From assembly GCA_003415625.1 (NCBI GenBank), contig PYIU01000002.1, forward strand, positions 4,154,001 to 4,218,000: 64,000 nt of DNA, given 5' to 3'. Both the position numbers and the translations under genes were made by a program. This document shows, piece by piece, positions 49,561-58,788 of this stretch. Each line of letters starts with the position of its first letter. Position 1 is the stretch's first letter. The notes beneath the pieces were generated by a model. That model saw nothing but the letters and a program-made list of their open reading frames with translations. It ran no database searches and was not told the origin of the DNA. This stretch comes from Aquanectria penicillioides (lineage: Eukaryota; Ascomycota; Sordariomycetes; Hypocreales; Nectriaceae).

Positions 49561-51788
49561 TTATACTGCCTGTGTTGCAAATGCCTCCGGTGGGAGTTGC
49601 GCCTGAGAAACTTGTTAGTTGATTGTTAAATACGCAGACATCCGACAAAGGATTCACTTACTTTCTTCTCATTGAAGATTATCAAAGCCTTATCAAACTC
49701 CCAATTTACCTGAGTCAGGCACATTTCGGAGTATTGTGGGGTCATCCCCGTTTGTTTCGAGAGCTCTGCAATCATGGTCTGGTGTTGGTTGGCCGCTGCG
49801 GGCTCCGAGGTGGGCGCCGCGAAGACATTGGGTAGAGGACTGTAGGCTCGGAGGGATAGCATGTCGCTAACCACTCTGATCATCCCCCTACCTGGCTTCG
49901 CTGGCCCAGAATGAAGGTACGGGAAAAGCTACGCTTTCCAGTCGTATTCGTACTGGCATCGTGTTCATCGAACTCGCCGTGAACTGCAATGATGAGACCG
50001 TCGACTCCGATTGTGTTTTGACCGCTGGGGTCTACCAAGCCGGGCATCGGGTGACAGTCCATGATGTACTTGCTCAGTTCTTGTTTTATGTCGGGGTGTC
50101 TCGTAAGCGGGAGTGTCTTCCATGCATCTACGATGACATTGGATCCCCGGAAGAGTCGTTGTACTCGGGCGTTTTGCGAATTGATTTTTGTCAAGTTTCG
50201 AGAGAGCTTGATGTATGACGCCCAAGGCATTGGTGCAGGTGCATCAGCATTCCTGACAGAACGTGTGTCGATCGAGACCGAGAACTCACTGTCCTCGTCG
50301 TAAAATCGAGACACGAGCCCAGGTCTGTCGCTGTCATATCCGACGAAGAACTCCAACAGGAAGTTCTCTCCGACACCACCAACGTCGCGGAAATCGGGTC
50401 CATTTTGTGGGATTGGCTTTGGTCGCGAGGCAGCCTCCTTCTCCGCGATTTGTTCAGGAGTTCGTAGTTGATTTCCGTTTACATACTGTAGCTTCGGAAA
50501 CCACTCCAGCAAAGCCGCTTGGAAGTTGGGGTCGGCTGTTTCGATGGGGTTTCCGGTCAGAAACAGTGTCTCGAGGTGCCTGAATTTCCCTTTCCAGCGA
50601 TCCAAGCCCTGCATGTTGACAATCTGGTTTCCACTCATGTCAAGGTTTTTTAGATGGGGGAAGGTTGTTGCCACCACCTCGACCTGAGTGACATCGTCGA
50701 TATTGTTGTTTGCAAGGCTGATGCTTTCGATGGCCTCTTGTTTTTCTTTATCCGTCTTGAAAAGGCCATCGCAGATAGCCATGAGACCCTTGAAGGTCTT
50801 GAGAGCTCGCTCTCGGTTTTCAAACATGCCTAGGCTGACCAGATCTGCGTCTGATGCAAGAGAATCTAGCTTGAGAAGCTTGTTGCCTCCCAAGTACCTC
50901 TGACTGAGGATTGCCTGAAGTCTTGATCGTAGTTCCTGGGTGTCTTTCGATTCCACTGCTCTGTTGCCTTTCTCGGGAACATCGGTTACTCGGATCACTT
51001 CCAGCTGTGCGCCGGCAAACGTGAATGTGTTGAGTTTGATTAATTCTTCCGTGTCCTCCTCGCTTGCTCCTATATAAACGTAGTCGCCAACATAGTGGCT
51101 CTACACCGAGTTAGCAGGCATTGTTGGATATGGTGATCCAAGATGCGGGAGTGTGTTCTTCGGCTGGTGGGACATAGCCCCAATCTAAACATCGTCTCCT
51201 TGTCCCATGGACAGCCGGCATAACTGCCGAATAGTTGCGCACCTGGAGTCCTGTCAATGATGAACATACCTTCTTAATCGCAATGTTTCGCCTTTGTCGT
51301 CCAGTAAGAAATGAAGATGACTTTCGTTCGAGAAATCCAAGGAGATCATTTAGTCCTCCTCCAGGGTTAGTTGCAGCCTTGCTCTGCTTCAAACCACCGA
51401 CGCGTAGGAACGATAGGTCTTTGTCTTGCTGCCGAGATTTGGCACCCTTGCCGGAAGCTGTGCCGGATATGCGTGAGGCCAGAGATGACGCCGTGCCATT
51501 GCTCAGGTGCTTCAGCACATTTTGAGCCGTTCGAGATGGCCCCTTTGTGTTTGACGAGGCTGTAGAACGTGTGGCAGGTCGGGATTTGGTGCTGGACTCG
51601 GCTTGTGTTGTTTTTTTGGATCGCGCGGCGGCGCTGTCCATGTCGAGATCGCCATCGCCATCGACACGGGTAGGGCCTCGACCACGCTTCTGGATTCCGC
51701 CTCTTGAAGTCTTCGCCGATTTCGACTTCATGGCTGAGCTTCGCGTCTCGCGACCGCCGGGCGCACTCACACGGCCTCGAGGAGCCAT
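49561..51788 (-). CDS. MEX67: mRNA export receptor Mex67, frame broken once
   Basis: Main mRNA export factor, acting with Mtr2 to carry mRNPs through nuclear pores. Exons (minus) 51788-51270, 51100-49662 and 49602-49561 give about 666 aa, allowing one missing base. The N-terminus is basic and Arg/Ser/Gly-rich (RNA binding). Leucine-rich repeats are clear (ISLANNNIDDV, LKNLDMSGNQI, LETLFLTGNPI). The NTF2-like domain starts near FLLEFFVGYDSDRPGLVSRF and includes FSRTFILG. The C-terminal UBA-like module (IAELSKQTGMTPQYSEMCL), which binds FG nucleoporins, ends in AFATQAV. The frame breaks at the C5 run at 49884-49888, between GQRSQVGG and MIRVVSDMLSLRAYSP, inside the NTF2-like domain; one extra base joins both parts. 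Mex67 is essential in yeast, so an assembly error is the best reading. Divergent from MPH1. Confidence 0.94.
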
Positions 51789-52697
51789 GGTGGCAAGGTC
51801 GACTCAAGGAATGCCACAGGAATCCCGTCTGTTCGCTTCCGATTTGAGCCTACTTAGAGTAAGCTAGGTGCGCGACGGATCTCGGTTGTGTTTTTGTTTT
51901 GTTTTGTCGACAACGTACCGTTATGGGTCAGTTGGGAAGATGTGTGGTTTGGTTGAAGGTTGTGCAGATGAGGAGGAAGAAAGTCGGGAGTTTGTATAGT
52001 GCCCCACTGAGAATTGCTGTTCCAGTCTCCCAGGCGCCCAGGCAGCCTGCTTTGGCCACGTCTGCCTAATAGGGACTAGCGCATGAATCTGACTTCAAAG
52101 AGTCACAAAGTGGGTAGCGAACAACAAAGAGAAACACAAATGGACCCTTTTTGGAAACTTGAACAAAGCTTCGGGCTTAGAAATTGAGACTTGGATAACA
52201 TCTGAACGATATTTGAAACGTAGGAAACGAGATCGTGAACCAGATAAAGATCCCTTGTAGCATGCCATCTTTCCTTGTACCCGTCGAGATCTGGTTGTGG
52301 CTTCCATTTGGGCAATCGACATCTTACACGCAATGTATTGAATCTCATAAGCTACATGCCGTTCCAATCTCTGTAAATATTAGATAAAAGTAGGCATATC
52401 GTTTCTTTTCTCAAGGTCTTGTTACAGAAGGTCCGGTTCAAGCCAGGGGACCCGAATAGCAAGAGAGACAGTCGTGGTCACGTGATGTGGCAACAATTTC
52501 GCGTTTCACTTTACCCGTCCTGTCGTGATAGCCTAGTCACTACGACGCGTCTCTCACCAATCCCGCCTGAAATCGCAATTTCTATCACCTTACAGGCCGA
52601 AATCGTAACTGATTCACGATCTGTGCAATGAGTTGAATGATAGGAATTGGTTCAGAGCGACATCTGTCACTTTCCGGGCTGCAATACTCTCTGCATC
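51789..52697. other. Divergent promoter, MEX67 / MPH1
   Basis: Shared 0.9-kb upstream region, with no gene supported. An in-frame Met at 52647 would add 17 residues to MPH1 but does not match the family start. An MluI cell-cycle-box core (ACGCGT) is at 52545-52550 and a CACGTG core near 52480. Confidence 0.6.
52545..52550. promoter_or_regulatory. MCB-like element upstream of MPH1
   Basis: ACGCGT inside the 8-nt palindrome GACGCGTC, about 150 nt before the MPH1 ATG. MBF complexes are known to bind this core at G1/S genes for DNA replication and repair. One 6-nt match could be chance. Confidence 0.4.
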
Positions 52698-55600
52698 ATG
52701 AATAGTGACGATTTTGATGACGGCATTGCAGACGAGGATTTCCTTACGGCATTCGACCAGGTTTCATCCTCTACTGCCCCCCAAAGCATCGGACCGACGT
52801 CCTCGAGCTTGGGAAATGCGTCTTTCAATACAAAAACCCAACAGAATCCCGCAGCCGCAGCCGCAGCATTGGAATTAGAGGACCTTCCCTCAGACGCCTT
52901 CTCCTCTCCAGAGCCCGCTCCATCACGATCAGTGGGTGTATCACGCTCGATCTCGGCGGGATCAGCTCCTCGATCAGGGCTTAGCCGAACAAATTCTGGC
53001 AATTATCGACAAACCACGTTATTCGGCGGATCGTTTGCTGCTGATGATCCACCTCCATCCCAGCCCATAACTTCTCGAGCGTTTCGCGTCGATTTGCCGC
53101 GCGAAGAGCCTAGCCATCATGAGCTTGATAAAGAGGCCATGAAGTCGTGGGTATATCCTACGAACCTCGGGGCTATTCGAGATTACCAATTCAGTATTGT
53201 CAAGAATAGCCTGTTTAACAACACACTGGTTGCGTTGCCAACTGGTCTTGGTAAAACCTTCATCGCTGCCACTGTCATGCTCAATTTTTACCGATGGACG
53301 AAGAATGCGAAAATTGTCTTTGTTGCGCCGACAAAGCCCCTAGTAGCCCAGCAGATCGATGCATGCTACAACATTGCAGGAATCCCTCGGTCGGAAACCA
53401 CCATGCTGACCGGAGATATCCCTCCAGCATTGCGAGTTGATGAATGGGAGAAGAGGCGCGTTTTCTTTATGACGCCGCAGACCCTTCTGAACGATATCTC
53501 CCATGGATACGCTGACCCAAAGTCCATCACCCTGATGGTCATCGATGAGGCGCACCGGGCAGTTGGAGAGTACGCCTACGCAAAAGCCACGAAACTTATC
53601 CGTCGATTCTCCAAAAGCTTTCGTGTTTTGGCTTTGACAGCCACTCCTGGCTCAAAGATTGAGACAGTGCAAGAAGTCATTGACAACCTTGGCATATCCC
53701 ATTGTGAGATTCGGACAGAAGACTCCCTCGATATCCGTCAATACGTACACTCAAGAAATATCGAGCAAATCGTTCTGGATCCCTCTGATGAAATGAATCT
53801 CATTAGCGAGTTATTTACGAAGGCCCTTAAACCCTTGACGGATAAGCTGAGCTCCCAAAATATCTATTATGGACGAAACCCGATGGCAATGACTGCATAC
53901 GGGCTTATGCAGGCTCAAAAAGATTGGTTTGCTACACGTGGCAGACACACAAACCAAGGAATACAATTTATGATGAGAGCTGTTTTCAGCGTTCTCACCA
54001 GCATCGCACATTCCGTCAAGTTGCTCAACTTTCACGGCATCAAACCCTTTTACGACAACCTCGTTGACCTCCGTAGTGAACAGGAAAGCAAGGGAGAGAA
54101 AGGATCCAAGTACAAGCGGCAACTTATTGAAGATTCTAGCTTTCAGGAGATGATGGATCGGATTTCAAAATGGTTCAAGACTGACGGATTCGTGGGCCAC
54201 CCAAAACTAACTGCTTTGGCTGACACTGTTCTAAACCACTTTATGGATCGCGGAGAAGGCTCGGCAACTCGCGTGATCGTCTTCAGCGAATATCGCGACT
54301 CAGCAGAGGATATTGTGCGGATGCTAAACACCCACCAACCGCTCATCAAAGCTAGTATATTTGTTGGACAGGCTGATGGCAAGCGAGGAGAAGGCATGAA
54401 GCAGGCACAGCAAATCCAAACCATTGAAAAATTCAAACAGGGACACTTCAATGTGCTCGTTGCCACATCGATCGGCGAGGAAGGTCTCGATATTGGTCAG
54501 GTTGATCTTATCGTATGTTATGATTCCTCAGCCTCCCCAATTCGCATGCTACAACGAATGGGTCGAACAGGCCGAAAGCGTGCAGGAAACATTGTCCTGC
54601 TCTTGATGCGGGGGAAGGAAGAGGACCAGTTTGCAAAGTCGAAGGACAACTATGAGAAGATGCAGCAGCTCATATGCGAGGGGAGCCGGTTTAATTTCCG
54701 GTTTGACTTGTCTATGAGAATAGTGCCGAGAGAGATTCGACCAGAAGTTGACAAAAGACACATTGAAATACCGGTCGAAAATACACAGGATCAGTCATTG
54801 CCTGAACCAAAGAAACGACGAGTTCCTCGCGGGAAAAAGCTCCCCCCAAAGAAATTTCACATGCCGGATGGTGTGGAGACCGGATTTCAGACAGTAGCCA
54901 GCCTTCTGAAAGTTGGAACCAAGTCACGCCAAACAAAGACAAAACAAAACCTGGAGCTAGATGATCTTGCTCCGGTACCGAACTTGGGCAGTGTTCTGCT
55001 CTCGGACAAAGAGCTCAAGGAGCTCAACAGAGCATACCGTGATTTGCCATTCAACCATAGTGTGGTTGAGGAAACGGACATGCCATGCATGACTGCCTAT
55101 GCTGAGCTTCAGAGACGACTACGCCCCGTAGTCAAACTTAAGCATGGAGTTTACACGAAACGATGTGTCAAAATGTGGAGGAAGATGGGAACCGACCCCG
55201 ACAGCCTTGTACGACCGTGTCGGTCTACTGATACAAGCAACTATCACGAGATCCCCGTACGTAGTTTTTTTGACTCAGACGGAGAGATGGAGACGGACAT
55301 TGGCCCGTCTAAGCCTTTGACCTCTGGTATAACCAAAAAAGCCAGGAAAAGCACAGCCGCGCCAGAACCTCAAGCAAAACGGAGAAGGACAGCAGTGAAG
55401 CCTAAATCGAACCCCGGGCGGGGATCGCTGGTAGAAGTAGATTTAACTGATGGGGAAGAGGAAGAAGAAGAAGAAGACGAGGCAGAAGTTGAGGAGTTGC
55501 CCGTTCGCTCAGGGCGAGGGAAAAGGGGTGTCAAGACGAAAGCCAAGGCAAAGGGCAAAGGGAAAAAGAAGGCTCAACGGAGGGGCGGTGGGATCAACAG

Positions 55601-55964
55601 CGACGAACTCGGAGACGACTGCGAACGAGACAGTGATGTGATGGACACAGATGGATCGGATGATGGTGCCGACCTCGTGGACTTCGTCGTTTCGGACAAC
55701 CACATCACATCAAGCATGAGAGAGCCACGTTTGACGTCTCCCACGACGGCGAGCCCAACACCATCTGCGCCTGACAGAACCGGCGACAAGCCTTTCTTCG
55801 TGCCAACTCAGTTTCCGGGGACGCAAGATAGTGATGACATTCCGGACATTGACATGCTGGTGGGAACCAAGGCCGCACGAGAGGAGTCTGACCAAGAATT
55901 GACAGGCCGGCGAGCAGGACGGGGTCGTCGAGCTATCGTCGATGAGAGTGATAGTGACTTTTGA
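52698..55964 (+). CDS. MPH1: FANCM-type DNA helicase Mph1
   Basis: ATP-dependent 3'-5' DNA helicase of the Mph1/FANCM family. It remodels stalled forks, dissolves D-loops and limits crossovers in the nucleus. Single exon, 1088 aa from the ATG at 52698 (MNSDDFDDGIADEDFLTAFD, the family start). Walker A LPTGLGKTF is near residue 181 and the DEAH box VIDEAHRAVGEY near 281. Motif III-like ALTATPGS is near 313. The helicase C-lobe carries TSIGEEGLDIGQVDLIV and motif VI QRMGRTGRKR near 619. The C-terminal 200 residues are disordered, with basic RRR/KKK patches and acidic EEEEEDEAEVEE runs, and the protein ends DESDSDF. The frame is intact through 3.3 kb, unlike several neighbours. Divergent from MEX67, with a possible cell-cycle box in the shared promoter. 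Confidence 0.96.
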   Translation: MNSDDFDDGIADEDFLTAFDQVSSSTAPQSIGPTSSSLGNASFNTKTQQNPAAAAAALELEDLPSDAFSSPEPAPSRSVGVSRSISAGSAPRSGLSRTNSGNYRQTTLFGGSFAADDPPPSQPITSRAFRVDLPREEPSHHELDKEAMKSWVYPTNLGAIRDYQFSIVKNSLFNNTLVALPTGLGKTFIAATVMLNFYRWTKNAKIVFVAPTKPLVAQQIDACYNIAGIPRSETTMLTGDIPPALRVDEWEKRRVFFMTPQTLLNDISHGYADPKSITLMVIDEAHRAVGEYAYAKATKLIRRFSKSFRVLALTATPGSKIETVQEVIDNLGISHCEIRTEDSLDIRQYVHSRNIEQIVLDPSDEMNLISELFTKALKPLTDKLSSQNIYYGRNPMAMTAYGLMQAQKDWFATRGRHTNQGIQFMMRAVFSVLTSIAHSVKLLNFHGIKPFYDNLVDLRSEQESKGEKGSKYKRQLIEDSSFQEMMDRISKWFKTDGFVGHPKLTALADTVLNHFMDRGEGSATRVIVFSEYRDSAEDIVRMLNTHQPLIKASIFVGQADGKRGEGMKQAQQIQTIEKFKQGHFNVLVATSIGEEGLDIGQVDLIVCYDSSASPIRMLQRMGRTGRKRAGNIVLLLMRGKEEDQFAKSKDNYEKMQQLICEGSRFNFRFDLSMRIVPREIRPEVDKRHIEIPVENTQDQSLPEPKKRRVPRGKKLPPKKFHMPDGVETGFQTVASLLKVGTKSRQTKTKQNLELDDLAPVPNLGSVLLSDKELKELNRAYRDLPFNHSVVEETDMPCMTAYAELQRRLRPVVKLKHGVYTKRCVKMWRKMGTDPDSLVRPCRSTDTSNYHEIPVRSFFDSDGEMETDIGPSKPLTSGITKKARKSTAAPEPQAKRRRTAVKPKSNPGRGSLVEVDLTDGEEEEEEEDEAEVEELPVRSGRGKRGVKTKAKAKGKGKKKAQRRGGGINSDELGDDCERDSDVMDTDGSDDGADLVDFVVSDNHITSSMREPRLTSPTTASPTPSAPDRTGDKPFFVPTQFPGTQDSDDIPDIDMLVGTKAAREESDQELTGRRAGRGRRAIVDESDSDF

Positions 55965-56562
55965 AAGGACGTAGAGCAAGGGCATACCCAAGGAGTCTCG
56001 GGGAATCACAAGGAATAGGCGCTTTCAAGTGGCTGAATAAAAACGAAGTGTGCATACATTGACTGAGCTATCTAGGAATCTAATCTACAAGACCGGCTGC
56101 CAAATACCTAGGTACAAATGAAATCATGCCCAAGTGACACGCGACGACAATGAGAAATGCCGAGCGAGACGACAGGCAGATTGAACCTAGTCTTTGGCTT
56201 GGGCGTGGTATGGCAATTGAAGGGTAATCTGTTTCCAGGTGGTTAGCTCGCATGTCCACGCGCGTGAGTAAATTCAAGCAGCAAAATGATTGAACATCTC
56301 GAAAATTTCAGAAACCCATTGTATAAGCACCACCACCTTCCGTCCATCCCCCGTCGCCCTCCCACCCGCAGGACCGGGGCCCATCTGCGTGCAGGCGTCG
56401 CCGCCGCACAGCGTCAGGTCGGGTGCAACCACGGGTAGAAGAGGGCTGGCACGAGAGCGGGTGCGAGAGGCAGTCTCAGACGGCTCTTCCTAAAGATAAG
56501 TAGGGTTATGAAAAAAGGAGCTCATCATGCGAGATGGAAAAAAGCAAAAGGAAAAAGAAAGT

Positions 56563-56594
<32 letters not shown>

Positions 56595-56595
56595 G
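56563..56595. repeat. GAAA tetranucleotide microsatellite
   Basis: About eight AAGA units. Confidence 0.9.
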
Positions 56596-56887
56596 AGAAT
56601 GCCAATGAGGATACGAAAGGTGTATGCGCATAGCAGGGCGTGTGGACTTACAGATTACGTGGGTGAGAAGGTTTGTTGATGTTGAGTGAGGTTGATGAAA
56701 GAAGATGAGAAGAGTGAAAATCTGGACTCTTTTTTATTGACGGTTGGGTTTTCTTTGCTGGGAGGGGCGGGTCCGCCACGGTGTGGCTCGTGGGCGTGGA
56801 GAAGAAGAAGGTGTGGCGTAGTGGCCTTGACACCTGGGACAGGCACGGAGATGTCACCCGTGGTAGCTGTGTACCTACCTATGTGCG

Positions 56888-56905
56888 TACCTACCTAGGT
56901 AGGTA
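56888..56905. repeat. Perfect 18-nt palindrome
   Basis: TACCTACCTAGGTAGGTA reads the same on both strands; it is the longest member of the dispersed TAGGTA motif family. Confidence 0.85.
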
Positions 56906-56920
56906 GGTATGTACTGTACG

Positions 56921-56938
56921 GGCACCTAGGCAGGTGCC
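56921..56938. repeat. Short inverted repeat, 7-nt stem
   Basis: GGCACCT and AGGTGCC separated by AGGC could form a hairpin. It lies 16 nt after the 18-nt palindrome. Confidence 0.75.
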
Positions 56939-57272
56939 ATGGGTGGTGTGTGGGCGGTGCATGGGCGGTGCGTGGGTACCTAAGGCATAGACACGGGCGG
57001 GCCGCATTGGAGAGCGTGGAGGAAGGCAGCTCCCCTAGTCCGCAGAGCCAATCAACAGCGGGGTATTTTCGGGAAGCCGGGGCATTGACTGGGCGAGCAT
57101 CGTGCAACGATTCATCCCAACCCATCACCATCACCTCATCGCTCGTCTCCGCCTGCGCTCCCTGCGCTGACCCTTCTCCACTGTCTTTTACTCTCTCGCC
57201 TGGTGTGCTCATTCCCTACAACTCCTTGATCCCTTCAACCCTCGCCGGAAAATAAACCCAAAATCAAGAGCC

Positions 57273-58218
57273 ATGGCCTCGACAGGAGTCTCCGTACTCA
57301 AGTTCGTCGGCACCGTGTCCCTCGGCTTGCTGACGGTACGTTTTTGTCTTTCTTGTCTCCCGACCCAACCACGGTGCCGCCCGTGAACATGGCTCCATCC
57401 ACCCCGCCATTGCGATGTTCCCTCTCATGGCTCGCCCGTCGGCCCGGGCCATTCGACTCTCAATGCCCTCAGCAATCCCTCAATCAGTCCCCATCGATGC
57501 CCTTTTGCTTTCGTTTCCCCAGGTCGCTCCCTTCCGCAGACTTCCCTTGGTGCCATTGCGCCCGCGCCCGCCCGCGCCCGCACCCGTCGACGTCATCCCC
57601 GGCCCGGCTTATTCCAGCATTGAATCGCATCACCGCATCACATCACCCAATATTGCCTCGCAACATGATGGCTAACACTTACTCACCCTATAGGGCGTCT
57701 CCTACTCCGTCTCTAACCTTGCTCTTCCCGCCCTCCTCCGACTCCCCTCCTCTGCTTCCGCCTCTCACGGCCTTACCACCCTCTCCGATGCCCTCAAGAC
57801 CCCGATCCTCGCCCTGACCTCTCTCGCCACGGCGCCGTTCCTCCTCTGCTTCGTCCTGGCCCCCGCAACGCTCGCCACCCCTACCTCCTCTACACCTCCC
57901 TCCTCGTCGCCCTCTCCACTGTCGCCCCCAGTCTCGTGCCCCAACCCGCCGTGCGCCCTGTTGCTCCCGCCCCCCGCCGTGAAGCCTTCCGCCCGTGCTC
58001 GCATGGAGGCCAGCTACGAGGTCCTCGGCGACGTTCACAGTGAACCTGCAAGTGAAGAGGACATTGAGGACGTCAACGGTGAGGAAGTTCGCACCAGCGT
58101 CGAGGGACTTGCCCGAAGCTACATTGTCCGGACGACCCTTGCTGCCCTCGGCTTTGCCTTGGCCGTCGTTGGTATCTGGGGAGATGGCGCTCCTCAGGCC
58201 GTCATCTACGTCTCCTAG
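57273..58218 (+). CDS. ATG33: Atg33-like mitophagy protein, frame broken
   Basis: Small membrane protein resembling Atg33, a mitochondrial outer-membrane protein needed for mitophagy in yeast. Exons 57273-57335 and 57694-58218, joined over a 358-bp intron (GTACGT..TATAG), give about 196 aa, near the yeast length of 197. The N-terminus is MASTGVSVLKFVGTVSLGLL then GVSYSVSNLALPALL, a first membrane segment. The family RHPYLLY motif is present but in another frame. The C-terminus is a membrane helix, TTLAALGFALAVVGIWGDGA, similar to the end of yeast Atg33. The frame breaks at the C5 run at 57860-57864 (LCFVLAP, then RNARHPYLLYTSLLVALST). It must shift again before ARMEASYEVLGD, within 57900-58000. 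The second site is uncertain: two missing bases or one extra would do. Confidence 0.7.
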
Positions 58219-58788
58219 GAATGTCGCTCTAGAAGTGCTTCCTTCTTACACTAATTCGGCAGTGCCAGTCTGATTTCCGCTTGCGATATGGGTTGAGGGA
58301 GAGTGTATGCGCAGAACACACGGGCGTTTTTTCTCCTTTCTTCTTTTTCATTGCTATTTCATAAATCAACCAAATCCCCCAGGTTGGGATCATCTCCTAT
58401 CAATCTCTCAAGACAGAATCATCTAGTCAAGGAAACTGACCAGAGCCTCTCTGTCTGATCTGATCCCGGAAAGTGATCCGTTGAATATGCCCACCCATGT
58501 CCGCCATGCCACGGCCCGAGGCTTGACGCAACAATCGCTCCACTCGGCCCTTATTTGCCATTTCATTCACTTCCCCCGTAAAGAATGTCTTTGGAGACTC
58601 GACGTATTTCGAAAAGATGGTCAATTTGCTCTGTCGTTGCCAATAACATCGTGTACACATGAATCAAAGTCCTTCCAAAAATCGAAACCCAATCCCACTC
58701 AATGTTTGCCGCTGATCTCCCTCCTCAAAGTGCATGGCCAGTGCTATTCACCACAATTCAAACAGTAGTTGAAGTTGCTCTGGTTTGA
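58219..58788. other. Convergent 3' region, ATG33 / ankyrin gene
   Basis: Spacer with two 3' UTRs. No further feature seen. Confidence 0.55.

Larger units (their letters stand above)
55965..57272. other. Spacer with palindromes and GAAA repeat
   Basis: Contains the MPH1 3' UTR, a GAAA microsatellite, a palindrome/hairpin pair and the ATG33 promoter. A possible short spliced minus-strand transcript (about 56187-56652) is discussed in the findings but lacks a clear start codon. Confidence 0.5.

Noticed and set aside
52647..52697. Upstream in-frame start for MPH1
   Set aside because: Adds 17 residues before the conserved MNSDDFDDGIADEDF start.
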